Below are positions 45,650 through 56,812 of a DNA stretch of 64,000 nt, piece by piece. The translations under genes and the position numbers were made by a program. Position 1 is the first letter of the stretch, and the number at the start of each line of letters is the position of its first letter. This DNA comes from Aedes albopictus (taxonomy: Eukaryota > Arthropoda > Insecta > Diptera > Culicidae). The stretch spans positions 331,930,421 through 331,994,420 of the forward strand of contig NC_085138.1 of the NCBI RefSeq assembly GCF_035046485.1, given 5' to 3'. The notes beneath the pieces were generated by a model. It saw nothing but the letters and a program-made list of their open reading frames with translations. It ran no database searches and was not told the origin of the DNA.

Positions 45650-47100
45650 TTCACAGACGTTCCAATGCGTTTCATGAGGTTTCCGGACTTCTCAGAAGGT
45701 TTTTGAGGACTGCTGAGGGGCTTAATAGGCTCTCAGGTGAGCTTTACGAGGGTTTCAAAGGCTATTTCAGAGGCGTTCCAGGAAAATTCACAGTTTAAGA
45801 AGGTTTCAGAAAGGTCTTAGGGGGCTTCACAAACTTTCAGGTGAAGTTCGTAGGGGTTTTTAGGGAAATTTCATAGATGTTTCAAGGCGCTTCAAGTATC
45901 CAACATGTTTAATGGTGTTTCAGGAGGTCTTACGGGGTTTCAAGGCGTTACAAGGCATTTAAATGCATTTCAATGCGTTTCAGTAAGTGTCAGAAGGATT
46001 TTAATTCGCTTCACAGACTCACAGGTGAGTTCAACGGGGTCTAGAGGAGTTTCGAGCCGTTCTCAGGAGGTTTCAGAGGGTTCACAGTAGACTTCTTAGA
46101 TGCTCTTAGGTAGGCTCACGGGGTTCACAGAGAGATTGCAGAGGCGCTTTAAGACGTTTGAAGTGTCCCAAAACGTTTCAATGCGTTTCATGGCGTTTTG
46201 GGATATTTCAAGAGGTTTCTGAGGAGTTTTTGAACAGTTTAATATGCTCTCAGATGAGGTTCACGAGGGTATCAGCATCAGGGACGTTTTCAGAAGTGTC
46301 TCATGGCGTTTCAAGGTGGTTTCAGAAGTGTATGAAGTGTATCAAGTCATTTCAAGGCATTTAAAGGTGTTTTAGGAGGTTTCAGAGGAGTCCTTAAGGA
46401 TTTCATAGGATCCCAAGTGAGCTTCAGGGTCGTTTTAGGGTGTTTCCAAGCGTCCTAATGTGTTTCATGGTATTTCAAGAGGTTTCAGAGGGGTCTTAAG
46501 AGGCATCATAGGCTCTCAGATTCTCGGGGGTTTTGGGGGGAGGTTGTAATTCCAAGGTATGACACGGCGTTTCAATGAGTTTCAGGGCGTTTCAGAAGTT
46601 TTAAATCGGATGCTTTACAGGCTTTCAGGGAAGGTCGTTCAAAGGCATTTCAATGCCTTTAGTGATGTTTCAGGAGGTTTCAGAAGGGTCTTAGTGGGCT
46701 TCAAGTACTTTTAGATTAGCTTCACGGGGGTTTCAAAGACGTTTGAAGGCGTTACAATACGTTTCAGGGCATTTCAGAAAATTCCAGAAAAGTTTGAACG
46801 GACGGTACAGACTTTCTGTGAGTTTCACAAGGTTTTTAAGGGAGATTTCAGACGCGTTTCAGGGAGTTCTATGCCCTTCAGGTCTTTTAGAAGGTTTTGG
46901 TAGGATTTTGGGAAGCTTTATAGGCTCCTAGATGAGTTTCACGGGGTGGTGGTTTTTAAAGGCGATTCAATGAGTTTCAGGGCGTCTCACGAAGATACAG
47001 AGGGCTTCACAGGTTCTCAAGAATGCTACAGAAGGCTTTCAGAGGCGTTTCAAAGCATTTTATGGATATTTCGGGCAGTAACAGAAGGGCTTCAAGACGT
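45650..47100 (+). repeat. GTTTCA-type degenerate tandem array
   Basis: A second array family: about 10-bp subunits (GTTTCAAGGC, GTTTCAATGC, GTTTCAGAAG) grouped in blocks of roughly 90-150 bases that each carry GGCTCTCAGGTGAGCTTCAC or a variant (near 45731, 45833, 46016, 46105, 46250, 46410, 46697, 46925). Clearly distinct from the GGAATTTCTGAA arrays. Small frames in it are chance. Confidence 0.85.
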
Positions 47101-47104
47101 TCCG

Positions 47105-49137
47105 GACTGATGACTCTTGTAGATCCGATAACTTATACTGAAAAGAGTTCTTTGAGATTCTCATCAAGAACCAAATGGCCATACGTAGCATCTTTTTTCA
47201 ACACAGCCTCCCTTATCGTTACACCTGGAGATCACCACAGCAGACGGAATCTCAAATCGACCACGTTCTGATTGACGGACGGCACTTCTCCGACATTATC
47301 GACGTCAGGACCTATCGTGGCGCCAACATCGACTCCGACATCTGGTGATGGTCAAACTGCGCCCAAAACTCCCGTCATCAACAATGTACGGTACCAGCGA
47401 CCGCCACTGTACAACCTAGAGCGACTGAAACAACCGGATGTCGCCTCAGCATACGCGCAGAATCTCGAGGCCGCGTTGCCAGACGAGGGCGAGCTCGATG
47501 AGCCCCCTCTAGCGGACTGCTGGAGTACAGTGAAAGCAGCTATCAACGACGCAGCCGAGAGCACTATCGGGTACGTGGAACGGAATCGACGGAACGAATG
47601 GTACGAAGAAGAGTGCAGAATGGTTTTGGAGGAGAAGAACGCAGCGCGGGCGGTAATGCTGCAGCAAGGGACTCGACAGAACGTGGAACGTTATAAACAG
47701 AAGCGAAAACAGCAGACCCGCCTCTTTCGGTAGAAAAAGCGCCGCCTGGAAGATGTGGAGTGTGAAGAAATGGAACTGCTGTGCCGTTCCCAAGAAACAC
47801 GGAAGTTCTATCAGAAGCTCAATGCATCCCGCAACGGCTTCGTGCCGCGAGCCGAAATATGCAGGTATAAAGACGGAGGCCTCTTCACGGACGGACGTGA
47901 GGCGATCGAATGGTGGAAGCAGCACTTCGATCAGCAGCTGAACGGCGTGGAGAACGAAGAGACGGGAGCCCACGGCAGTGGAGGAAACGACGACGCCAGT
48001 CCAGCGGAGGACGGAAATGAACCAGCTCCCACGCTGAGGGAAGTTAAGGATGCCATTCACCAACTCAAAGCCAACAAAGCAGCTGGTAAGGATGGTATCG
48101 CAGCTGAACTCATCAAGAAGGGCCCAGAAAAGTTGGCCACCTGTCTGCATCGGCTGATAGTCAGGATCTAAGAACCCTAACAGCTACCGGAGGAGTGGAA
48201 GGAAGGGCTAATCTGCCCCATTCACAAGAAAGGTGACCATTTGGAATGTGAGAACTTCAGGGCGATCACTATTTTGAATGATGCCTACAAAGTGCCATCC
48301 CAGATCATCTTCCGTCGTCTGTCACCTAAAACGAATCAGTTCGTGGGAAGCGGAGCGGGCCTGGTGTGGTGGTTAGAACACAAGACTATCACGCCGAGGA
48401 CCTGGGATCGAATCCCACTCCCGACATATTCACAAAATGTGGGTTCTTCCTTCGGAAGGGAAGTAAAGCGTGGGTCCCGAGATGAACTAGCCTAGGGTTA
48501 AAAATCTCGTTAATACAGACAAAAAAAAAAAAAAAAAAGTTCGTGGGAAGTTATCAGGCCGGCTTCATCGACGGACAACGGACTAGATCTTCACCGTACG
48601 GCAAATCCTCTAGAAATGCCGTGAATACCAGGTCCCAACGCATCACCTGTTCATGGACTTCAAGGCGGCATACGACAGTATTGACCGCACAGAGCTATGG
48701 AGAATCATGGACCAAAACGGCTTTCCTGGGAAGCTGACTAGACTGATTAAAGCAACGATGAACGGTGTGCAAAACTGCGTAAGGGTTTCGGGTGAACTCT
48801 CCAGTTCATTCGAATCTCGCCGGGGACTGCGACAAGGCGATGGACTCTCATGCCTACTCGCTCTAGAAGGTGTGATATGACGAGCCGGGCTCAACAGCCG
48901 GGGAACGATTTTCACAAAATTCGGTCAATTTGTGTGTTTGCGGACGACATGGACATTATTGCCAGAACATTTGGAACGATGGCAGAGCTGTACACCCACC
49001 TGAAACGCGAAGCAGCAAAGGTCGGACTGGTGGTGAATGCCTCAAAAACAAAGTACATGCTGGTAGGCGGAACCGAAAACGACCGGATCCGTCTGGGTGG
49101 TAATGTTACGATAGACGGTAATGTTACGATAGGAAGC
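47105..49137 (+). pseudogene. Decayed non-LTR retrotransposon (RTE-type), endonuclease to reverse transcriptase
   Basis: The order is: end of an apurinic-type endonuclease (QIDHVLIDGRHFSDIIDVRT near 47252-47312), a basic linker (YKQKRKQQTRLFR, 47680-47720), and reverse-transcriptase segments NKAAGKDGIAAELIKK (48071), ICPIHKKGDHLECENFRAIT (48212), YQAGFIDG (48549), MDFKAAYDSIDR (48653), GLRQGDGLS (48822) and the catalytic FADDMDII (about 48937). The frame is broken: a small deletion after 'NIDSD' near 47338, a stop at 47731, a stop at 48169, a deletion and stop near 48865-48880, plus other shifts. Both ends are missing and lie directly against tandem arrays. A SINE is inserted at 48351. RTE (JAM1-like) is inferred from motif style. 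Confidence 0.9.
48351..48538 (+). mobile_element. tRNA-derived SINE inside the LINE, 12-13 bp target duplication
   Basis: The head GGGCCTGGTGTGGTGGTTAG and box B GGGATCGAATCCC are followed by a short body ending CTAGCCTAGGGTTAAAAATC...AATACAGAC and an 18-base A-run. GTTCGTGGGAAG flanks it at 48339-48350 and 48539-48550, and removing it rejoins the reverse-transcriptase reading (…QFVGS | SYQAGF…). This shows insertion after the LINE was in place. Tail fragments of the same family lie at 32394 and 38810. Confidence 0.92.
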
Positions 49138-49482
49138 TCTAGAGAATCTCTGGAGGAATTCCAGTAGGAGGCATCTCCGGAAGAATTTTGTTTTTTTTTT
49201 TTGCATTTGTGCAGTAGAACTTGCTGAGGTTTGAAGAGGGTCTACCTTGAACACTATCTAGAGTACTTCCAACGAGAGTTTCCTCCTGGAGTGGCACAAA
49301 TGTCCCAAATGGAGAACGTGCCCCTGGAGCCGGCTTTCTGATACCTCCGGAATTTAAGCATCTTGCCTCGAAATCTTGCTTTTGGTGGGAATAGGTGGTA
49401 ATCAATTATATTAAACATTTTATGATTTTCAAATAACTCAACGTGCATATGTATAGATGGGTAAATTATTGATTAAATTGGG
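49138..49482. other. Array remnant then unassigned sequence
   Basis: GAGAATCTCTGGAGGAATTC at 49141 is array sequence touching the LINE. From 49210 to 49482 I recognise nothing. Confidence 0.4.
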
Positions 49483-49488
49483 AAAAAA
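49483..49488 (-). terminator. RNA polymerase III T-run after the tRNA-like gene
   Basis: Six A on the plus strand (TTTTTT in the sense of the tRNA), four bases past its 3' end, the usual Pol III stop. Confidence 0.6.
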
Positions 49489-49492
49489 TCCA

Positions 49493-49564
49493 CAGCTCAG
49501 GTGAGATTTGAACTCACGACCCTTATTCGCTAGACAAGTGCTTTACCAACTAAGCTACCGAGCC
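49493..49564 (-). tRNA. tRNA-like gene, anticodon AGC (Ala-like)
   Basis: The 72-base cloverleaf folds fully: acceptor GGCTCGG with CTGAGCT (two G·U pairs), D stem GCTT/AAGC with loop AGTTGGTA, anticodon stem CTTGT/ATAAG around loop CTAGCGA (anticodon AGC), a four-base variable region, and T arm GTGAG/CTCAC around TTCAAAT. Boxes A and B are good, and a T-run follows. Odd: position 3-70 is C-G, not the G·U pair that alanyl-tRNA synthetase needs, and the discriminator is G. It may therefore be a tRNA pseudogene, the head of a SINE-like repeat, or a tRNA of altered identity. Confidence 0.65.
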
Positions 49565-50388
49565 AATAAATGACTCGGCATTTTAGTTGTCATAAGGTTC
49601 AATTACAATCTCTTCGATCTACATCATCTATATGATATACTATTTTAAGAACAGTCTTATACATCAACCAGAATTATAAAAGTTTTGGTTGCCCGGGAAA
49701 GAAAAAAAAAATAAAAAAAATGCTCAAACTACACCCAGCTTTAAGGCGGGGTTGAACATTAGAGGGTTAAACTCAGTTTAACTCTGAATCAGAGATGTAT
49801 TTTCAAGCAAAAATATTGGTATGCCTATATTAGTTCACGTCTACAACAAGGCGTTGCTTCATTTATCCATTCAGCAACATGCAAGTGTATATTCAACATG
49901 CTAAAAAAAAACTCCAAAACCCAGAATTAGACACACGAAAGCTATAGCTACCACCTCGTCCGTCGGGACAACTCCAAACCGATCTCCGCCGGCACAAACA
50001 TAACACAACACACAGACAATAAATTAAATTTATTGTGTTGCATGTTTTGTTCCATATCGAGAGCTGGTTCCTCCTTCCCAGGAGAGCTAACATCCTTATT
50101 CAAATTAACCCAGTTCGGAGAATAACCGAATGCTCGAGTTTCTGTCCTGTTCTGTGTGTGTGCTGCTGTGTGTCTGTGCTGTGTCAGTCTACTCGTGCCA
50201 TCTGTGTGGATTGACCTGTGCTTTCCCAAGTGGAGGAGCCACACCACATCCAATACATTTTCCATCATCAGGATCATCATCATCACGTCGGTAGGGATGA
50301 TTTGTTTGAAATGCGTTGGTATCCTTTCAAAGAACGAGTATCAAGTATGTATGTGCGTATGTATGTTTGTATGTGATTTATAGAACCA
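49565..50388. other. Unique sequence; no gene recognised
   Basis: Includes a TGTATG-rich tract (50345-50375) just before the Helitron. Overlapping short frames on both strands at 49893-50286 have no domain. Confidence 0.45.
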
Positions 50389-50632
50389 TCTATGTATATA
50401 TAAATGCAGTGGCATACGTGGGACCGCGCATAACTTGCAAACGGGACGTCTGATTTGAGTCGTGTTTGTTTTGTTCTGTTAGTTTTCACCCAAGGAAGGT
50501 TTATGGAGCAAAAAACATTGAGAAATAAACATATCTTGAAAATCGATTTTCCAAGCGATTATTGTACGGGGACTTGGTCTTGAAACGTCAAAAAACGTAG
50601 TAGGCAAGACAAAGTTTGCCGGGGTCAGCTAG
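50389..50632 (+). mobile_element. Non-autonomous Helitron, 244 bp
   Basis: It begins TCTATGTATATATAAATGC after an A and ends GGGGTCAGCTAG before a T, as expected for Helitrons (5' TC, 3' CTAG, insertion between A and T). A hairpin GGCAA...TTGCC (50603-50607 with 50616-50620) lies eight bases before the CTAG. The inner AACGGGACGTCTGATTTGAG and AAGGAAGGTTTATGG are typical of insect Helitrons as I know them. No Rep/helicase gene. Confidence 0.85.
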
Positions 50633-52260
50633 TTTTTTATATAATCTGATGCTTGGATCAGATTTTTCAATGGAGGATGAATTTTATCTCATTGTACCCT
50701 ACAAATTGCGGTGGTTTCAATCATCGAAATCGATCCAGCTCAGTCACTTTAAGCCGAGCTCACAGATTCGTAGAACCGGAGAGAACCAGTCAACGAAGTG
50801 ACGCATTTTCTGCTTGAATAAGACCGTTGATCCACAAAGGAAATCACTTGGAAAATTTGTCGTCACTCTGGTTGAAAGAGAAAGATGTGGCTGGGGCAGT
50901 TTATATTTAGAAAGAAGTTGTTCCATTTCATATTGTGCAAGGACACGTTAGGGAAATCTTAGTATCGAAGCTGGTTTTGCTCACAGAGTTCAAAAGGAAG
51001 ACAATTGTGTTTGTTGGTCTCAATAATGAATTATTTGACTCTACACTAAATAACGAGAGAAGCAATGTTAAATCAATACATCTACTATAAACAATCAGAT
51101 CCAATCAAAAGAAGCTGCGAAAACAAAACTTTCCGATCACTGACAGCAGCAGTAGTCCTTCTTCAATGTCCATCTTTCTACGAATATCTCACCCTCTATT
51201 CATTGTTTTTCTCCCTGGAGTCGTTCGATGAAAACTTTGCGGGTCTCACCTGTCAAAGAGAGAGAAAAAGAGAAACAAATTTAGCGAGGATTCGGTCAGC
51301 TTATGCAACTTATGGATCTGCCACCTTCACCGCCACCGGGAGGACCCTCTACCCAGGCGCTTTAATTTCATTATCGGACTTTTAACTTTGTTCGGCATGA
51401 AAAGGATACAACATTCCGAGAACCCCGGCCCGGTTCCTTCGAATATTAATGACAGTTTCCCGGAAAACTTTCAAAATTTATGCAAACGAATCAAGATGGA
51501 AGTCATTATCGATTCTAACCCGACTTCGAACTCGGCTGCTGGACCTGAACGTGAGTTATTTCCGCAATTGGCGTACATAGTTATTTCACACGGCCATCAG
51601 AACTTAGCATTTACTGAGTGGTGCCATGGCTCAAAATAAACGCATCAAAGGCTTGTCCTTTGATCGAATGAGAACTGGGTTTGTGCACGGAAAAACATGG
51701 AAAAATATGCGCGAACCGTTCCACTTTTGATCTTTGCGATGGTTGGCAGAGTCGACTGATGCTCGAGTGGGCCGCGAGTTTTGCCGGCGGTGGCAGGAAT
51801 TTTTATTTATCGACATTGAACTACCTACATACGATAAAGCAGGGAGAAATTATTTCCACCACTTGAGTTCGATAACGAGTAAACTGTGGAATCAATGCAC
51901 ATGCAAAGACTTCTCTCCTGGAGAGGGGCAGTACAATTCGGAAATGGAATGCACGTTACTTTACGGGGAGGTTCAGTGAAATGAAAGCTTAACAGTTTCT
52001 ACTACTAGAAAAGAAGGTACTGGAATATATTGTGATTTACTATTTTGTCTTCAGAAATTGAGAAAAGTTGTGAAACAGCAAATTGAAAATTTTAATATGT
52101 TGGCAATATAATAACAATATTTTCAAATTTTAAATTTTCTTAGCTGTACAGATTAAGAAAGCAGAGAACAGGTGGAGAGCTGTAGAGGCTATAGAATAAA
52201 TACCGAGGGGATTTGCAGAAAGATACGCCAATAAGGGCACTGAGGAGGACTCCGATGTTC
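50633..52260. other. Unique sequence with one possible exon
   Basis: Array-free. Contains the candidate exon at 51397-51550. The plus frames 51065-51385 and 51734-51979 have no recognisable domain. AGAGAGAGAAAAAGAG at 51260 is a small GA-rich tract. Confidence 0.45.
51397..51550 (+). other. Possible coding exon, unrecognised
   Basis: ATG at 51397 opens MKRIQHSENPGPVPSN..., a mixed-composition frame that runs into GTGAGTTA at 51551, a good donor site. The frame stays open about 30 codons beyond. There is no partner exon or domain to support it. Confidence 0.2.
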
Positions 52261-52640
52261 TACTCGGCCTCTAATTCTGCATGTACCACTCCTCTAAAAT
52301 CCTTCTGTAAATGATCTTACAGCCACATTTATAATCCCTTTTAAAATCCCCCATCCAAAGCCTCCTTTAAATCTTATTTTAAACCCCGTTTAAAACAAAT
52401 TTGAAGTCAATTTCAGACCCTTTTAGAGATCACTCCAAAGACCATTGGAAGTCCCCCTTGAATATCTCAATCTTCCTTGAGGCCTATTCGAACATTCTTG
52501 AGCTTTCCTTAAGCCTACCTTAACCCTTCTTAAAATTGCCTTAAACACCATCACATTACCCAACCCTGCATGAACTAATCAGAAATTCTTTATAAAACTT
52601 CCCTAAACCCTCATTTCTCAAACTCGCCCACATATCCACA
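52261..52640 (+). repeat. Third degenerate array type (CCTTTTAAAATCC)
   Basis: Loose units such as CCCTTTTAAAATCCC, CTCCTTTAAATCTTATTTTAA, CCCCGTTTAAAAC and CTTCTTAAAATTGCC, 12-20 bases apart. Unlike the other two array types. Confidence 0.55.
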
Positions 52641-52704
52641 ACGCTCCATGATTTTTATAGAATCATCGCCGATGTTGCGAACCCTTAAATAATCTTCTTC
52701 AAGG

Positions 52705-52985
52705 CAAGGTTGCAACCATTCATTTGCAAAGATTTACATTCATTTGCTATTATCTCAGTTCAGAAGCATGATAGCGAAAAACAATGTATGGATGAATTTA
52801 ACCTTGTAATTTTATCTGAAAGTTTTCCGAATAACATTGGGGTCGCAAACGTATACCAAAGTCGTGAGAGAGCTGTGAAGGCAACTCTCCACGCGGTGAA
52901 TGTAAATTACATTCACGCTGTGGAAAGTTGCCTTCACAGCTCGCTCACGACTTTGGTATGCGTGTGCGACCCCAATGTTATTCGG
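52705..52985. mobile_element. Foldback MITE, right arm truncated
   Basis: It starts CAAGGTTGCAACCATTC and matches the left arm of the element at 54787. The centre (about 52832-52981) is a near-perfect palindrome around GTAAATTACATTCAC. Copy 2 shows a right arm that is lost here after CAATGTTATTCGG (52985), where 12-bp array sequence takes over. Confidence 0.8.
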
Positions 52986-53657
52986 CATTCTCAGACATTC
53001 CATCAGAGATATTTGCAGGAATTTCTGGAGGAATTGCTTAAGAATTGAGGGGCCCAGAATCAAAGGATTGTGTAAGTGACCATTTTGTCGATTTTGAGCT
53101 GAGCATATCAACAAATTCTACAGGTTCCAAGCTTTCAGGGACTTTTTAAGATTTTTTTACGATGCTTATAAAAAATGCAATAAATCGTAGAAAATTGGGT
53201 CGATTTGAAACTCCATACATTTTGTATGGGATGGAAAATTGAAACTTTAAACCTCATTTACTCGAAAGTAATTTTTTGTCGCTTACACCCCTTTGCTTCT
53301 AACAACCTCAATTAGCATCAAGGATTCTTTCTGAAACTTATGTATGTCAGGAATGTTTTTTTTTTCAGAAACTTCTACATGTTTTTTTTTAAAAGAACTC
53401 TGGAGAAATTGACAGACAAATTCCTGAAGCAATCTCTCGAGGAACTCCTATTAAATTTTCAGAAAGCCTTCCTACAAAAAAAATCAGAATTTCTGAAGGA
53501 ATCGATAGAAGAATTTCGGGATGAATACATGAAGGAACCTCTGGAGAATTGACTGCAAGAATCTCTTGAGGAATAACTAAAATAATAACTGGAGCAATCT
53601 TTGATAAAACATCTGAAATAATCGTTGTAGAAACTCCTCTTAAATCTCTCGCGCTCA
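52986..53657 (+). repeat. 12-bp array in two pieces with an unassigned spacer (53060-53330)
   Basis: Array at 52990-53045 and 53335-53650 (for example GGAACTCCTATTAAATTTTC). The frame at 53340-53552 is a tetrapeptide-like repeat of array origin. Confidence 0.6.
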
Positions 53658-53892
53658 GTATCATACGGGCGTATCTACAATGATCGATATCTCTTCATCG
53701 ATTTTCTCTTGGGCTAGTAACTTGGCTTGCAAATAATGTTTGGTTGTTTTTGTTGTTTTAGGTGCTAGTCCTAGTCGTCATTCACCGAAATACACCGAGA
53801 GATCATCCGAATATTGGTCGTATTTTCCGGAATAATCCGAAGAGAAAATCGACGAAGAGAAATCGATCATTGTAAATACGCCTGAATGATAC
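53658..53892. mobile_element. 235-bp MITE with ~50-bp inverted ends
   Basis: GTATCATACGGGCGTATCTA and, further in, ATCGATTTTCTCTT on the left pair with AAGAGAAAATCGACGAAGAG and AATACGCCTGAATGATAC on the right. Target duplication not resolved. Confidence 0.8.
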
Positions 53893-54250
53893 CAAACGCG
53901 AGATCTGTCTATGAAGTATTGGACAAATTATTTTTTTAAGGGAAAGGCTGGAGGAATATCTTGAAGAGTTTCTTGAGAAAATTCTTGATAATTCCTAGAA
54001 AAATCTAAGAAATAACCTTGAAGGAAATTCTTAAGGAATTCGTGGAGGTAGCTTTTTAAGAATTCTTGCTGAATTTATAAAAAGAGTTCCAGAAATAATT
54101 TCAGAGAAAAAAATCGTAAACATATTACACCCAGAAGTAACATCCACATTTCTTTTTGTACAGTATTCTTTGGGAATTATTGGAGTAATTTGAGAAGAAA
54201 TTTCGAAGCAACTCGTAGGTCCTAGATCCACAAACTTGCTTGTCCTTGGA
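53893..54250 (+). repeat. Degenerate 12-bp array, plus orientation
   Basis: Units such as GGAGGAATATCTTGAAGAG and GGAAATTCTTAAGGAATTC. Confidence 0.6.
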
Positions 54251-54786
54251 TTAATATTTGACCTTTATCTAGAATGAACATTTTAAAATTATATTTTTTT
54301 TAAAGCGGCAAAATTGCCACTTTTAAAATTTTTAAATTATGGTAACCTCAGTTCCAGAAGATTTCGTTATTTAGAAAAACTAAGACCGATTGCACGCAAT
54401 TTTATCAAGAAATGCACATGAGATAAATAAAGTAAGCTTCCTTGGGCTTTTGTTCTATAATGAAAAATGGACGTCCTCGAGGAAACTTTCGAATATCTAT
54501 AGCAAAACTCTCGTGAGGATAGTTTTTATTGAAATGTTAGATTTCCTTTCGCATAAGGTCGGCAAAAATTCTACTTTTAGTTTAAAAAACAATAATTTTG
54601 TGTTGATAATAGCAGTTCACGGGTATAAATTATAAAAAAAATCACGCCGATAACACTGACGCCGGCGTCACCGCCGCCGTTGACTAAAATGTCTGTATAC
54701 GCCGCCGCCGGTGAAATGTGCTTCGGTGCACACGTCTTAGGGATGCTGCATAAATTTTATAGGATTTTATCAGAACTTTCTGCAAT
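54251..54786. other. Unassigned; GC-rich CGCCGCCG patch at 54650-54715
   Basis: AT-rich with no gene. The patch GACGCCGGCGTCACCGCC with TACGCCGCCGCCGGTG may be the remains of a GC-rich MITE. Confidence 0.4.
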
Positions 54787-56038
54787 CAAGGTTGCGACCA
54801 TTCATTTGCAAAGATTTACATTCATTTGCTATTATCTCAGTTCAGAAGCATGCTATCGAAAAACAATGTTTGGATGAATTTAACCTTGTAGTTTTATCTG
54901 AAAGTTTGCCGAATAACATTGGGGTCGCACACGCATACCAAAGTCGTGATCGAGCTTTCCACAGCGTGAATGTAATTTACATTCACCGCGTGGAGAGTTG
55001 CTTTCACAGCCCGCTCACGACTTTGGTATACCGTCAAGGTGCCATTCACCGTGGGGGCTCCATTCAGCGTGTGCCTTCGAATATTTTTTTCATTATTTCC
55101 ATATTATGATTAAATGATATGACAATTTCCCTTCAATTTCACCAATACAACACTAATGTATTGTTACCATGTCAAAACGCTCATTAGAAACATTTAAAAG
55201 TATCATTTTGACACTAAAGTGTGTTTACATGAAGCGGGTTTCTGCTCGTTCACTGCATTCATAGTGAAAAAACGAAAACTGCGCTAAGGTGATTTAAGCG
55301 ATAAACTAAATGTAGTAAAGTTTTTGTTCCACCAAGAAGCAATTAAATTCACATATCAGGTATGTATTTTGCATTACCGAAGTAAGGTTAACAAGAAAGT
55401 ACGATTACTCGTACTTTTTAATTGAAACAAAAAGACACGGTAAATGGGTACCCTAAAAATCAATGGTCTCCATTCACCGTGCCCCATATTGTCCCATATA
55501 TTATCTAGAAAAAAAAAAATAATATATAATAAAATCTTGCAAGTTATAACTTGAAATCAATTTAAACGAAGAAAATTCCCTTGGCTGGGTTGTTTTGATC
55601 ATTTTTAAACAAAGTAGAATAAAATTTCTAATACACGGTGAATGGGTCCCTACTACCACGGTGAATGGTGACCTACCACGGAATTAGGCGACCCTACTAC
55701 CCTTTACAAATTGTACTATATCACCAAATTTTGTGAAAAATTTTCTACTTCTGTGGATATTGCTTTTATTTTCACCTATAATGAAGGCAATTAAAAGCGG
55801 CACCAACAATGTTTATAAGACTGGTGTCAAATGACAGCCCTTATTTGCACCGAATCCTCTTAGATCCACGGTGAATGGTGCCTTGACGGTACGTTTGCGA
55901 CCCCAATGTTATTCGGAAAACTTTCAGATAAAACTACAAGGTTAAATTCATCCATACATTGTTTTTCGATAGCATGCTTCTGAACTGAGATAATAGCAAA
56001 TGAATGTAAATCTTTGCAAATGAATGGTCGCAACCTTG
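54787..56038. mobile_element. Foldback MITE (full), split by a nested MITE
   Basis: The left end CAAGGTTGCGACCATTC and right end GAATGGTCGCAACCTTG are inverted, and the arms match for about 150 bases. Without the nested element at 55031-55889 it is about 390 bp. It is a full relative of 52705-52985. Confidence 0.87.
55031..55889. mobile_element. 859-bp Tc1/mariner-type MITE nested in a foldback MITE
   Basis: The ends CCGTCAAGGTGCCATTCACC and GGTGAATGGTGCCTTGACGG are inverted, with TA at 55029-55030 and 55890-55891. Removing it restores CTTTGGTATACGTTTGCG, as in the arm at 52840-52860. The words CACGGTGAATGG or complements recur inside (about 55475, 55635, 55658, 55868). No transposase. Confidence 0.92.
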
Positions 56039-56812
56039 TCTGCAATGGTTTCTTCGGGAATGTTTCAGATAACCCTGCACGAGTTTTCTTAGAAATTCCA
56101 TCAAAAACTGTGTCTTGTATTTAGAAATTTTTCAAGATGTTTTCGTCAGAATTTTTGAGAGGGGTTTTCCAACAGTTCTGAGCAGTATTTCTGCAGGAAT
56201 TCCAAATAAAACTGCCATTAGATTTTCGTTGAGAACTCCTTAAAAAATTATCCAAGAATTCCTTTAGTAGTTCATTCGTAAATTCCTTCAGGATTTCTTC
56301 CAGGAAAAATACTCCAGATTTTTTTCAAGAATTCTTCCATAAATTTCTAAAAAAAATCCTAAGAAATTCTTCTGACGTTCATTCAGAAATAACCTTAAGG
56401 ATAACATAAAAAAATGTTTAGCTTTCCTGAAATTTCTGAAGGAGTTTTCGGATAATTTTTGTTTTTTTTAAGAGCTACGTCAGATACTACTTCAAAAATT
56501 TCTTCGTGGACTCCATCAGTAATTTCTATACAATCTCATTCAGGGATTTCTGCAGGAACTCCGCTTAGGAATCTTCTTTCAGAAATCCCTCCATGCATGT
56601 TTACGGAAATTCTGTCAGGATTCTCGTAAATTCTCCTCCAAATTTTCCTCCAAAAATTCTTGCAGGAATTTCTACAGAGATTTTTCTCACCATGCGCACC
56701 ATGCACCATGCGAATGCTGAGTACAAAAAGCGAGATTTTTTCAACGTGTTGTACAAAATATGGATTTTATCTGAAAATTCTCCCGGAATTCTCAAAAATT
56801 ATTTAAGTGATT
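56039..56812 (-). repeat. Degenerate 12-bp array, minus orientation
   Basis: Units such as TTCCTTCAGGATTTCTTCC and AATTCTTGCAGGAATTTC; contains the target site GATT of the next MITE. Confidence 0.7.

Noticed and set aside
47272..48150. Minus-strand frames (213, 78 and 70 codons) across the LINE
   Set aside because: Antisense shadows of reverse-transcriptase sequence.
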